The notes: generated from the sequence alone by a model not told the origin. A stretch of DNA of 64,000 bases from Anadara kagoshimensis (GCA_021292105.1 CM037864.1:47690094-47754093); one strand, 5' to 3'. Shown: positions 1-12,300, numbered from the stretch's first letter. Numbers and translations are program-made.

Positions 1-1010
1 AATATATTGCGCTTCTCTGACATTGGGGGGGGGGCGGCCCCTGCTGCCCCCCCCCCCCCCTGCTCCTACGCCTATGCAGCCTCCCGACTGCTCGAAGAAA
101 GTGGTTGAAATCAAAGATGTTTTATGGTTAAAAAGAAATTTTTCAAATTGCATAATTTTTTCAAATTGGGTTGTCACAGGTGTTTTTTGAAAACAGTTTG
201 TAATAAAAAAAACTTCAAACTGTGTTGAGCTGAACCATCTTTTGATGCGATTTGCTATAAAGTTTTCTCTAACTTAAGTAATGGGTGAAGTTAAGACCAA
301 GTAAAATGCAAGAATGTATTTTCATTGTAGGCATATGCAATTTCTGTGTTAATCCACAAACAATTTTCGTCAAAAGGTATTTTCGGAAGCAGAAGAGCAT
401 ATACTACCATTTATTTAAAAATTAAGCTAATCTCTCTCTCTCTCTCTCATAATTTATCCATTATACATGCAGAAAAAACAATTAGATAAGAAATCCCAAA
501 ATATGACCTCTCTGATTTGGTGATTCAGACACAATGTATCGTAGTCCGACTAACCAGCCCACTAAACCCCCATTTTAATTTTTTGACTTGTTGGTGGTTA
601 GGGTTAGGGTTACCAACATGTCAAAAATTAAAATGGGGTCTAGTGGACTGATTAGTCAGACTAAATGTGTCGCACATATCAACATTTGCTGCCATTTGTC
701 TAGCGGCTTAATCAACTTTTCACGTTACCTGACTTTAGTAATAACATCATTTTTTTTTAAAATTTCACTTATTTCCGAGTAACTAGGTAACAGTGTCTTT
801 CAAATGATCATCGTTTCTAGCTAAATTCTTTTTAAATACAAGTTTATTTCTTCTGTTTTTGAATTCTTGTCTTTCATCTGACGCCAAATTAATAATCATT
901 TGAATTTTATTTCATTTTAAATAAAAAAGAAACAATAATAAAAATTTAAAAATATTTTGAAACAAGTGCGTCAATCATCGTTAAATGTTGCTGGTTCAAC
1001 CTCAAAGTTT
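1..1010. other. AT-rich non-coding sequence, no gene seen
   Basis: There is a poly-G/poly-C tract at about 26-60 and a CT microsatellite at 431-449. No open frame has recognisable protein content. A short ttaggg run near 598-613 is too brief to be a telomeric array. Confidence 0.6.
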
Positions 1011-1011
1011 A

Positions 1012-1075
1012 GAATGAATGAATGAATGAATGAATGAATGAATGAATGAATGAATGAATGAATGAATGAATGAAT

Positions 1076-1126
<51 letters not shown>

Positions 1127-1127
1127 C
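1012..1127. repeat. (AATG)n followed by (ATTT)n microsatellite
   Basis: About 60 bp of perfect aatg repeats run directly into about 50 bp of attt repeats. The flanks are AT-rich and non-coding. Confidence 0.95.
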
Positions 1128-2104
1128 ATAATTATTAATCTCAATCACATGAAATTATATAAGAATTAATTTAATAAAAAACATAGTGTGAGTACTGGTA
1201 ATTCATAGATAAATATAGGTAATTAATCTGTTAATGAGGTTAACACCATGCAGGTACATTTTCCACGTAGAATATACTACCGTCCGGTTCAATTGGTTGG
1301 AATTTGCTTCTGTTATCAACCAGTTACCTTATATGTTGATAAGGTATGCAGATTATCATTATAAAAAGCATTTTCTCTCTCTCATCACCATCACTTGTGT
1401 AATATTATTTTCTAATTTTGTTTAACGTAAGTTACATTTTACAATTAGTCACTCACAGAATTTAATGCACATTCAACAAATAAAGTGAATTAAAGCTATC
1501 AGATACCGTACTTTAATTAATGACTTATTAGTTTAAGATTAAATCAAAGTACTGAAAGTACTAAAATTCGCGAAAGATTAGAAAGACAGGGAGTTCAGTG
1601 TCTCCATCAATGTAGTGTCAGGTATATGAAGTTGTCAGGTAACTGAAAGGAGGTTGTTATGTTCACCTTGCATTGCTCCCAACACAACATAGCGGGTTCA
1701 TGTAGTGTGCAATGTGCAGACTATGAGCATGGGGCTGTTTTAATATTCACACATTGGACCAATATTAAGGATTCATGTAGAAAATAGTTCAATCCGAATA
1801 AATGCATGTATGGAACCATCAAGGATGGTCAAAGTTACTTCCATCGTCATGGAGACCCTAATATTAAACAAGAGGTCCATGAGCCTTAATGCTCACATGC
1901 AGCTGAGTACATATCTCATGCAGAGGTTCAATGGTCATTGACATTAATTAAAGAGAATGTCCAAATAAATTTTCAGCAGTAAGGGCCAATTATATGTAAG
2001 GATTTTTTGCAAATGTATTATAACATAACTAGTCATAAGAGTGCTACATATAATATATCTGAAATCTAGCTACAATATATTGTTTATAAACAACTAAAAA
2101 GGTA
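1128..2104. other. Non-coding stretch, nothing recognised
   Basis: The sequence is AT-rich with only short open frames, none with recognisable protein content. No RNA gene or internal repeat is visible here. Confidence 0.5.
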
Positions 2105-2800
2105 AAGAAAAATTTGAACCCATGACCTTAATCTAAATATCGCAATGAATATTAGGTCAATACCTACAATTTAGAAGCCTATACAAAAAGTTTATAGTTT
2201 TTGAGATAATTAACCATGTCAGTATTTGTTTGCATCAGTGACCTTGACTTTTAAACTCATGTCCTTCATTCATATATCAAAATGATCGTTAGGCCAATAC
2301 CTACAATATTTTAACATATATGCCTATACAAAAAGTTTATAGTTTTTAAGACAATTAATCATTTCAGTATTCATTTGCATCTATAACCTTGACCATTAGA
2401 CCTATGACCTACATTCATATATCAAAATGAACATTGTGTAAATGCCTATAACATTCTGATATACATGCCTATAGAGAAAGTTTATCATTTTTGAGATAAT
2501 TCACCATTTCAGTATTTGTTTGCATCTATGACCTTGACCTTTGAACCTATGACCTTCGTTCATATATGGAAATGACCGTAAGGCAAATGCCTACAATATT
2601 CTAATATACATGCCTACACAAAGAGTTCAAAGTTTTTGAGATAATTAACCATTTCAGTATTCGTTTACATCTATGACCTTGACCTTTGAACTTATGACCT
2701 CTATTCATATATCAAAATGACCGTTGTGCAAATGCCTACAGTATTCCAATACACATGATGATGATGCCCATACAAAAAGCTTATAGTTTTCAAATATATT
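2105..2800. repeat. ~145-bp tandem repeat, about 4.7 diverged units
   Basis: The 'accttgacc' landmark recurs near 2241, 2386, 2531 and 2676, a constant 145-bp step. Each unit also carries a block like 'aaaaagtttatagttttt', a 'caatacctacaatat' block and 'tcatatatcaaaatgac'. The units differ by many substitutions, so the array is old. Confidence 0.9.
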
Positions 2801-3139
2801 GACAAATACATTAATTTTGCAATTTCCCCCTCAAGTACCTTGCCATTATCTCATTTTGGCCCCTAAAGCTACAATATGTGCAAATCTAAAACTAGGTGCC
2901 CATAGTGTTTTACATGAAATATCTAAGTTATATCTCTTGTAGGTTCAGAGCAGATGATTTTTAAAGATTTTCACAAATTTCCCCTTTATGGGGCCCCAAG
3001 GGGACATAATCCTTGCATTTGTGCAAATCTGAAAACCCCTTACTTGACCATTACTGTCAAATATCATCCAATTTGGCTCTGTAGTTTTGGAGGAATTGAT
3101 AAAAAATGTGAAAAGTTTATACATGACGCACATCGGACG

Positions 3140-3260
3140 AAGATAGATGGCAATTGCACATCTGAGCCTTTGGCTCAGGTGAGCTAAAAAGTTTATACAA
3201 GACGGATGAAGATAGATGACAATTGTTCATCTGAGCCTTTGGCTCAGGTGAGCTAATAAG
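3140..3260. repeat. Duplicated short hairpin-bearing repeat end
   Basis: Two adjacent copies of a roughly 50-bp unit both end in 'gagcctttggctcaggtgag', which can fold on itself (gagcc/ggctc). I recognise this tail as common in bivalve genomes, probably the end of a mobile element. That attribution is from memory, not from a search. Confidence 0.5.
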
Positions 3261-3589
3261 CTTCTGATATCTTTCATGTCATAATTGAGGATATTTTTTA
3301 AATAAATAATAACTTGAAAAAATTAACTATTATTTTATTATTATTTATATCACCAGAGTTGTGTTTTAAGAATTCGATAATTTTTGGAAGACTTTTCATT
3401 CCCGAGACCAGCATAATTTTAGTAAATCTTGTGAACAACAATTTTTTCAATCGGGTGGCCGTTAGGATCCCCGCTGACTGGGTTTGACAGGTGACCCCTC
3501 TACAAAGGTTCTGTACATGATAAAAATGTAGTTGACAGATGACCACTCTACAAAGTGATAGCTATCCCAAATTTCACTCTAATCAATTT

Positions 3590-3775
3590 ATAATTTTTTT
3601 AGGATGACTTCACGGAATGCTTTGAAAAACGGGAAAAGCAGTATGATAGCACAAAATTCCAAAATTTTTGTCTTAATATGGAGAGACTCCTCACATCAGC
3701 AGGGATTGAGCTTAACTTTTCGATGAGCCATACAATGAACTGTCAAGAGTGATGGTTGATCTGAATATATCAGGC
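3590..3775 (+). pseudogene. Possible degraded exon, unrecognised
   Basis: After an acceptor-like 'ttttttttag' an open frame reads DDFTECFEKREKQYD and continues to about 3720. After a one-base frame change it goes on as FDEPYNELSRVMVDLN. The composition looks protein-like and the frame break suggests a dead exon. I do not recognise the family, and it could be chance. Confidence 0.25.
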
Positions 3776-4010
3776 TTATACATTTGGATTATTCTATCCC
3801 TTGCTTTACTTTTCTATATTCAACATCTGCAATTACATTGACGAATGGTTTTGCAGAAAATGTTGATCTATAGGTACTGCCAATGTCAATGACTGTATAA
3901 TTTTGGCAGATTTTGATTTATTAGCAGGAACTTGTTTTGCATTACTAAAGGCTTGGGCCTGTTTGTGAGATTCAGAAATGTCATGTTTATTTACACTGTC
4001 AAGTTTATAA

Positions 4011-4232
4011 CTAGTGCAACCCTCGGTAAATACAGATTTTTTTCCTGTGGAACTCTACACAATCGGCACACTTCATTCCGTCCTGCGTATCATACAACCA
4101 AGGCCTGCCATCTTCCCATGGCTTTTTATATGCTACGATGCGTTTGGACTTATCATACTCTTGATAGTACTTTCGTTTTTCCGCAGGTCCTTGTTTAGCC
4201 TTTGGAGTCGATGCTCCTAAAAATTTCCACAT
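4011..4232 (-). pseudogene. ZNF862/hAT-like zinc-finger exon fragment
   Basis: This 73-residue minus-strand frame contains KPWEDGRPWLYDT followed by GMKCADCVEF. The pattern of a W-[DE]-x-x-PWL segment, an aspartate-rich turn and a Cys-x2-Cys pair resembles the TTF-type zinc-finger module at the start of ZNF862-like and other hAT-derived proteins. The second Cys/His part of the finger is not present in the frame, and no hAT transposase core follows. It is either a single exon of a larger gene whose other exons are not visible, or a leftover of a transposon-derived gene. The start at 4232 is simply the first ATG. Confidence 0.4.
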
Positions 4233-4811
4233 GGCAGAAAGCCGGAAGTATCATTTTATACATAAATATCAGAAAAGGAAACGAAATGGCACCGTATTTG
4301 AATTCCGGTCGGAACACCGGTCCATTTACACTTGTTAACTATATGATACCCATTTTTCAATTTTACTATTATTGTCGCCAGTCAGAAATATAAACAGGAA
4401 ATCGGTAAACGGATCGGAATGTCAAATACACCGAACTGAAAATTCTAATCGCCACCTGGCAGCCCTGGGCGACCTGTGTATGATACATTTATCGCCCAGA
4501 GCGAAAAACTGGGCGCCCGTTAATCTCAATCCCTGATCGGGAGGGTTGGCAGGTATGATAAAGCGGAGAATATAGTTGGGGCGGAAAATATTAATATTGG
4601 GCGAAACGTCCATAACCCGCATTCAAAATTTGAGTTATCTACCTTTATTTCAACTTTGAACCTACATACGAGAGAGAGTTGATTATCTGTAACGGAAGAA
4701 TATTCGGGTTGAGAAATCTGCATGTAACAGCTAAATTCGAGAATGATCAAGATCATTCGCGAATAAAAACCCAGAATATTACATTTTCATATTGAAAAAT
4801 TTAAGTGATTA

Positions 4812-4894
4812 ATAAATAAATAAATAAATAGATAGATAGATAAATAAATAAATAAATAAATAAATAAATAGATAAATAATAAATAAATAAATAA

Positions 4895-4925
<31 letters not shown>

Positions 4926-4999
4926 ATTAATTAATTAATTAATTAAAAAAAAATGAAATGAATTTAAGATAGTGTCTCCTTTCTTTTTGTAACAGATAA

Positions 5000-5069
<70 letters not shown>

Positions 5070-5070
5070 T
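4812..5070. repeat. (AAAT)n/(GATA)n and (AAT)n-(ATT)n microsatellites
   Basis: A 120-bp aaat/gata array is followed after a short gap by an aat run that turns into an att run. The second block is a perfect inverted repeat of about 36 bp per arm and could extrude as a hairpin. Confidence 0.9.
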
Positions 5071-5217
5071 TAAATAAGATATTTAACAAATGGAGTAAAA
5101 TGACATATATGCATATATTTTTAAATTATTATCTAAAACATAAAAGTTTTAGAGCTGGTCACGTGATCACATATCCTTATAGCTAACTTATATCTAAATT
5201 ATAACACTCTGAATCAT

Positions 5218-5312
5218 CTGTGGCCTAATGGATAAGGACGAAGGGTCAGATAAGAATGTATAGTCTGGGAATCTAAGGGTCGCGAGTTCCAGTCCCGCTG
5301 AGGACAAATTAT
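5218..5312 (+). repeat. tRNA-Arg-like SINE head
   Basis: An A-box-like stretch 'tggcctaatggataagg' is followed about 55 bp later by a B-box-like stretch 'gcgagttccagtcccgc'. The spacing and sequence resemble a tRNA-Arg gene with an enlarged, non-cloverleaf middle, so I read it as a tRNA-derived SINE or tRNA pseudogene, not a working tRNA. Confidence 0.5.
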
Positions 5313-5624
5313 AGGTAAGAAGGGCACATTAATATTCATGACAAGACAAGCAATATAATAAAATGAATTGAAGGGGAAAAATGCAAATAAATAAATAAAT
5401 AATAATTAAATATAATAAAATAAAAAAATAAAATAAAACATAAATTCAATACATTAATAGCTGAATAAAAAAAGAAAAATAATTTTTTTTAGTGAAATAT
5501 TGCAAGAATAATTTTAATTTTTTTAATTATCTTTAACTTCATATTTATATAGTTTGAAAATTTTACTCTGAATTATATATATATATTTAATCGTACAAAA
5601 CACCCAAACTAAATCTGAATTTAA

Positions 5625-5795
5625 CATAAAGATGCATAAAGATTGCGTAAAGATGGCATAAAGAACTTTGGACATTATGCATCTTTATGCATATGCATAA
5701 AGATGGCATAAAGATTGGATAAAGACGGCATAAAGACTGCATAAAGACATCTTTATGCCACCATTATGCCATCTTTATGCATGCATAAAGATGCG
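5625..5795. repeat. Cluster of direct and inverted 'gcataaagat' motifs
   Basis: About a dozen copies of a ~10-13 bp word (gcataaagatg and variants) and its reverse complement (catctttatgc) are packed into 170 bp, in both orientations. Several neighbouring pairs form perfect hairpins, for example around 5688-5708 and 5771-5792. The cluster lies just left of duplicated block A1. Confidence 0.8.
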
Positions 5796-6654
5796 ATTTC
5801 GTGCTGTGAATACCTCTTAACGTTTGTGCGGAACATTTTGGAAAAGTCAACGTCACAAATTCCCGGAAAAACGTCTTTTGTACGGGAAAATGTCATATTG
5901 TGCGATTCCATGTCCATTGGAAACAAGCGTTTCACAGACACGTTAGAAGGTATCATGTGGTACAGCGCCAAACCCCATTTCAGATTTTTACCACTCACTG
6001 TCAGGAAAGTTATGCACATTGCTAGACCAAAGAAACAGATACCAATTGATATGGTGGATCATCAATCAGTCACTCAATCGCCAATTCTGAAACTTGGAAG
6101 ATGTGCATCATAAAATCACATGCGATACAATTTTGAAGAGACTGTTTTATAATTTTTTTATTGTTAACCCTTCAAGTAACAGGACCGGGTGGGTTTTTTT
6201 ACCTTACCAAGTCGGCAGAATTTTTTTTTTTTTTTTTTTTTTTTGGGTGGGGGGGGGGGTAACTATTTCAAATACAAATGCCTTTGATCACATCTTCAAA
6301 CATGGCCTAGGTGCTGGAGCTGCTTTAAACTCGAGTTGTGCCAATGTTCAGTCAGCACCACGCCCCTTCTGGTCTCCTAACTTCGCGTGAAATCTGTCCA
6401 TTTTCTATGAAAATATCCACGTGTCATTATTTTAACCTTGGATGTAAAGGTGCCAAGTGTAATCAAATAAATAAAATACCTGAAAATATTAGATCTATCT
6501 AGTTAACTCTAAACTAAAAATGGGAATAGATCGCCATTTCTCTCCATCGTCTGCTAAATTTGGCGCGTGAACTTACGTCTTATTCTCCCAAGTAGTTTCC
6601 TCCTTTCTCAAACGAGCACCCATATGTACAGAGGCTAACAAATATTGGCGACAT

Positions 6655-6815
6655 AACAAATAAAAAATAATTATACTAGTCCATGTCTAACCCAGTCTCG
6701 AAAGCAAAGCAAATACTTTGAAAACTGACAAATAAGTTGAACATTTGAACTTTCAACAGGGAAGTGAGGCCAGGTGCTCCGGAAATGTAAGCACCACCTG
6801 TATAGCTATTCGGGT
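6655..6815 (-). mobile_element. RT-P retroelement 3' end, decayed
   Basis: Reverse-oriented copy of the recurring 3' end. Landmarks are 'gcaaatactttgaaaactg', 'gggaagtgaggccaggtgc' and 'tccggaaatgtaagcacc'. The same insertion occurs at about 14820-14970 in block A2. Confidence 0.7.
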
Positions 6816-6949
6816 GCGACTTGATTCAGTAGATCGACATGTGGCGTTGGAAACTTTAAGGTTTAGATCCAGTGTTGGCGGAGCTCTTGGAAATATTTAG
6901 CGCAACTGGTGTACGTCGATTGACCGAATAAAATCGGTACCGGCGAGCA

Positions 6950-7560
6950 CAGTCATTGTTCTCTTTCATGATCCCACAAAATCGACAGCCATGTATATTA
7001 ATATGAGTGATTAAATATTGACTGGGGAGTAAAACACCATTATTAGATCTCTTCTCCTCCGCCACGGTGATCCCAAAATCGACATCCATGTAGTATGATA
7101 TAAGTGAAAAATATTGACTGGGGCGTAAAACACCGACATTACTTAGTTCCCTTGTCCTCTTTGAACAAAAATCGACAATCATGTACATATAAGTGACTAA
7201 ATCTTGACTGGGGCGTAAAACACCATTGACTTGTCTAAGTGAACCAATCTTTACCAGCATCAAATGTATCATTACTCAGTCATTGTTTTTGTCCTCCCTG
7301 GTCTAAAAATCGACAGCCATGTATGGTATAAGTGATTAAATCTTGACTGGGGCGTAAAACACCATAACTTGGATCTCTTGTCCTCCCTGGTCTCAAAATC
7401 GACAGCCATGTATGGTATAAGTGACTAAATCTTGACTGGGGCGTAAAACACCATAACTTGGATCTCTTGTCCTCCCTGGTCTCAAAATCGACAGCCATGT
7501 ATGGTATAAGTGACTAAATCTTGACTGGGGCGTAAAACACCATTACTTATCCAAATATGT
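6950..7560. repeat. 89-bp tandem satellite, about six units
   Basis: The landmark 'ttgactggggcgtaaaacac' recurs near 7203, 7343, 7432 and 7521. The last three units are exactly 89 bp apart and nearly identical, while the first units are more diverged. Each unit contains 'aaaatcgacagccatgtat'. Open frames across it are repeat artefacts. Confidence 0.92.
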
Positions 7561-8424
7561 TCCATTCCTATTCATACTACAAAAATGCATCCTTGTCAAA
7601 TGTGTTAAATATATCACCGTGGAATTTTACGATTTTCACAGTCATGAATAATTTTATAATATCTTTAACTTATTTGTAAAGCATTATTGTATATTTTATC
7701 TATTTACCGTTGAGAAGTTATTTACAGCACGTCATGTACATATCTTTTAACTGTTTACCGTTTTATTACATAAGTTATAGTATTTATGGTCAAATTATTA
7801 TATATATTTTACTTCGTATTATCGCCCATTACGGGAAATGAATGTCCGCACCTGTCTAATGCGGATCAACGTTATTGACTCTATTGTCAAATATTCTTAA
7901 TGACTCGCTTGCCCCTAGCTACCCGCTGATATTACGTATTTAATACTTATATTTGTGAAAAACATATTGTTTGAAAAATAACTATATATTGTCTAATGTC
8001 GACAACAGAAATCAGACTCGCTTGGGCTGTCCATCGAGACACATGTAAATTTGTACATAAAGTTTAGAAACTGTATATAGAGTTACGTCTTTTATTTTAT
8101 ATAAATTGAATATAGCAAATTATTCTGTAACCGCCTCACAACAGAAATTTAGCGGTTATAAATAGATGTAGCATGACATCTATCGATCTTTCCAACGCTA
8201 AAAACATGCAGGTGGTTTTTTTAAATAAAGTATTTATCACAATGTGTCATAGGAGTTGTTATTACAACAAATAAAATATATACACGTATATACTTTACTT
8301 TTTATTGGAAAATTCAGATCACCCACTCACATAAAATATGACTTTATAATACAGTGTATAATTATTTAACCAATCAGAAATGTAAAAAACTGCATTAACA
8401 ATTTATTAATACTGTCATGTGCAT

Positions 8425-8515
8425 TCACAAAGTATACGTAGCACATGACAAAATAATGCATTCACAAAGTAGCACATGACAAAATAATGCATTCACAAAG
8501 TATAGCACATGCATT
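8425..8515. repeat. ~34-bp short tandem repeat, three units
   Basis: Three consecutive units share 'gcattcacaaagta' and 'gcacatgacaaaataat'. The same array is present in block A2 at about 16565-16655. Confidence 0.8.
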
Positions 8516-8926
8516 AACAAATACTACTACTACTGCTACTACTAATGCTAAAACTACGAAATTTTATTAAATGTCACACATTTAGATTACATTTTAAAAT
8601 ATTGAAAGTTATATACAAATAAAGCTAAATGTCCAGTCTCTTGTGCTAACTGATCAATAAAACAAAAATTAAAAAAATATTTGAAAATTGGTATACTGAT
8701 AAACTTTAATTTTTAAAGTTGCCCAAAACTAAGTGCCTTGATAACAAAGTGATGATTCTGGAATGCTTCAAATGTCAGCTGGTATCAATGAATATTTACC
8801 TATACAATAAAAAAGAAGAACATTATATGTTTAACAAATTACAATAAATTAACCGTACATCATTAAGTACATTGGGCACACCCGAGCCTTCTTAAGAGAA
8901 CCACAACGATCAAACCTGTCAACCTC

Positions 8927-8972
<46 letters not shown>

Positions 8973-9212
8973 AACGTTTAAAAAAGAAGGAATTGTGTCT
9001 TTTCTGATTACATTAATATTACAGTTCATTAATTCTGTAACATTACATGTTTAATATATAAGATACAAATCAGTTGCATGGCGGTATAAAGTATAGTCTA
9101 CACACTCAAACATTCTTAACAAATATATATACTGTCATGTGCTACCTTTGAATATTTATGAAAGTAGCATATGACAATACTTACACAATACAAAACCAAC
9201 AACTTTCAACCA

Positions 9213-9251
<39 letters not shown>

Positions 9252-9582
9252 AATTTAGGACAACACAATCTCGGATCTTATTGCAATAGGCCAAGTTCAT
9301 GTAATGTCATGTACATAACTGAATTAATCATCACCATACGTAATGCCTCGTTACTTACAACATAATACGTACTTTAAGTCGTTTTACGGTCTTTCTGTAA
9401 TTTCTCGATTTCATCCTTTAATTTCTGATTTTCTTTCTCAAGGCCTTCTATTTTCTATTGGCCTACAATAAAGAAGTTATATTAAGATTACCATATTATA
9501 AAATGTCTCATTTCATTGATCAACTTGGCCACATTAGAAGCACGATGTTTGGCCAGTTGTTTGTCTATTATATTGGTTACCA

Positions 9583-9668
9583 ATCAAAAACAAACACACT
9601 AATCCATGTACGAATCACAATCCAGAAGCAAAGTAAAAACTTTGGAAACGACAAGTTAGGTTATATGC
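9583..9668 (-). mobile_element. RT-P 3'-end fragment in A1 intron 2
   Basis: The stretch 'atccatgtacgaatcacaat' followed by 'ccagaagcaaagtaaaaac' and 'gacaagttaggtta' is the terminal 85 bp of the RT-P 3' end in reverse orientation. It is truncated before the 'gaagtgaggcc' block. The same insertion sits in A2 (about 17713-17798) and A3 (about 42817-42902), so it predates the duplications. Confidence 0.75.
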
Positions 9669-9772
9669 CAATAGAATAAACCCAAAGTTAACAGATACTG
9701 CATGTGGGCAAATTTACGGCTACTTATAGTATAATAACCAAATATTACATGACAGTTTAAAACACTAGAAAA

Positions 9773-10205
9773 GCCGCGGTGGCCTGATGGATAAGACGCC
9801 AGTTTACAAATCTATCACTGTGAGTTAAGAGTTCTATTCATACCACATGTTGGAATGTGAATTTTCCTTGTCGTTGGCCTTTAATGGTTCACCTGATTGA
9901 CTGAATGGTGTTTAACACTACAGCTAAAAATGCTTCACTTATATCGATCTTCACCAGCTATAGGTGGAGTGGCAGAAATTGCGACTTTGCAAGTGCGGTG
10001 AGACTAATGTGCAGGAAACGTTCTTTAACGTGCTACGCCTACCGTTACACAGAATATCAGCTTTTAATGTTTCTTCCGAAGAAAACCAAAAGAAAGAAAT
10101 TAAGTCACTACATACTTTTATTCCTAAGCTTTGATCAACCCGATCCCACGACCTTCCGTATACGAAGCAAGCACTCTACCGTAGTGTTTGTACGATCTAG
10201 GGAAT
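9773..10205 (+). mobile_element. tRNA-Arg-derived SINE in A1 intron 2
   Basis: The head 'gccgcggtggcctgatgg' resembles the 5' half of tRNA-Arg including the A box, but the B box is degraded. The body, 'gattgactgaatggtgttta' to 'cgatcccacgaccttccgt', resembles a SINE body I associate with bivalves. It is present at the same place in A2 (17903-18335) and A3 (43007-43440). Confidence 0.65.
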
Positions 10206-10769
10206 TACTAGTATCATATTTCCCAATAACCCATCGAGTGCCAAACAAATGACTGACTTGAACAATATAGAGCAGAAAAGGCATGCCATTTCAAACGTGT
10301 CCCAAAATAAATTCCAAATTGGAAATTCAAACCGAATATATGATCAAAATTTGAAAAGCCAATCACACATCTATTCCACATGTGAAGTTTCATAAAGATC
10401 TATTAAATAGTTTTCAAGAAAATTCGCGATCAAAATGTTGGCGGAGTAAATGGAGTTAACATTACGATGGTATATGTCCCTCCACCAAAATCCAATGGGT
10501 GGGGGGATACCGTAATTAACCAGACACAATATCAGAGATCGAATATCAAGTACTATATATACACAATGTACCTTGCTAACGTGTCCTTTCAGTTGTTCAA
10601 CTAATTTTCTCAACTCACGTAATGCGATTTCTTGTTGACGGAATGTTTCTTGTGGATCTGCACCAGCTGCCTTTAAAAATTCTGAAATATTAAAAGAATA
10701 GCCAATCTCGGTTGTCGCAGAGAATAAAACCAACACTAGAAACACATACTTATATATATATATATATGT

Positions 10770-12300
10770 CAAAACTCTTGTCGCTGAGAGTTAAACCAAT
10801 GACAGAACACTTATACATAAAAAAACGGTTGTCGTTGAGAGAAAAACCAACTGCATGGCCACTTATATATGACCAAACGGTTGTTGTTGAAAGTAAAACC
10901 AACGACAGGAACACTTATATATGGCCAAACGGTTGTTGGTGAAAGTAAAACCAACGACAGGAACACTTATATATGACCAAACGGTTGTTGGTGAAAGTAA
11001 AACCAACGACAGGAACACTTATATATGGCCAAACGGTTGTTGGTGAAAGTAAAACCAACGACAGGAACACTTATATATGGCCAAACGGTTGTTGTTGAAA
11101 GTAAAACCAACGACAGGAACACTTATATATGACCAAACGGTTGTTGTTGAAAGTAAAACCAACGACAGGAACACTTATATATGGCCAAACGGTTGTTGGT
11201 GAAAGTAAAACCAACGACAGGAACACTTATATATGGCCAAACGGTTGTTGTTGAAAGTAAAACCAACGACAGGAACACTTATTTATGGCCAAACGGTTGT
11301 TGCTGAAAGTAAAACCAACGACAGGAACACTTATATATGGCCAAACGGTTGTTGGTGAAAGTAAAACCAACGACAGGAACACTTATAAATGACCAAACGG
11401 TTGTTGTTGAAAGTAAAACCAACGACAGGAACACTTATATATGGCCAAACGGTTGTTGCTGAAAGTAAAACTAACAACAGGAACACTTATACATGTCAAA
11501 ATGGTTGTCACTGAAAGTAAAACCAACGACAGGAACACTTATACATGTCAAAATGGTTGTCACTGAAAGTAAAACCAACAACAGGAACACTTATACATGT
11601 CAAAATGGTTGTCACTGAAAGTAAAACCAACGACAGGAACACTTATACATGTCAAAATGGTTGTCACTGAAAGTAAAACCAACGACAGGAACACTTATAC
11701 ATGTCAAAATGGTTGTCGCTAAAAGTAAAACCAACGACAGGAACACTTATACATGTCAAAATGGTTGTCGCTGAAAGTAAAACCAACAACAGGAACACTT
11801 ACATGTCAAAATGTTTTTTTTCTTTTGTCACTGAAAGTAAAACTAACAACAGGAACGCGTATACATGTCAAAATAGTTGTCACTGAAAGATAAACCAACG
11901 ACAGGAACACTTATACATGTCAAAATGGTTGTCACTGAAAGTAAAACCAACAACAGGAACACTTACATGTCAAAATGGTTGTCGCTGAAAGTAAAACCAA
12001 CGACAGGAACACTTATACATGTCAAAATGGTTGTCACTGAAAGTAAAACCAACAACAGGAACACTTACATGTCAAAATGGTTGTCGCTGAAAGTAAAACC
12101 AACAACGGGAACACTTACATGTCAAAATGTTTTTTTTCTTTTGTCGCTGAGAGTAAAACTAACGACAGGAACACTAATACATGTCAAAATGGTTGTCACT
12201 GAGAGTTAACCCAACAACAGAACATACACAACGGTTGTCGCTGAGAGTAAAACCAAACACATAAACGCTTATATATACTTTGCTAAGGGAAAAACCAATG
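10770..12300. repeat. 52-bp minisatellite inside type A intron 1 (copy A1)
   Basis: About 29 units of 52 bp lie between HEPN exon 1 and exon 2. Landmarks are 'aaagtaaaaccaacgacagg' and 'aacacttatatatggccaaa'. Two subtypes are segregated. Units nearer exon 2 carry 'atggccaaacggttgttg', and units nearer exon 1 carry 'atgtcaaaatggttgtcact'. Because 52 is not a multiple of three, the long open frames through it do not repeat in register and are not genes. Confidence 0.93.

Noticed and set aside
598-613. Telomere-like ttaggg words
   Set aside because: Only two to three copies occur inside ordinary sequence, too few for an interstitial telomeric array.
6856-7498. Minus-strand frames with 'GVLRPSQ' repeats
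   Set aside because: Produced by the 89-bp satellite, with no conserved protein features outside the repeat.
8935-8970. CRISPR-like or regulatory array of tc repeats
   Set aside because: A plain (TC)n microsatellite whose length varies between A1 and A2.
9773-9850. A functional tRNA-Arg gene
   Set aside because: The A-box half is tRNA-like, but the anticodon and T arms do not fold and the B box is degraded. It is the head of a SINE that is copied in all three blocks.
11701-12209. Long open frames rich in 'KWLSLKVKPTTGTL'
   Set aside because: They are readings of the 52-bp minisatellite in successive frames. The unit is not a multiple of three and the frames shift between copies.
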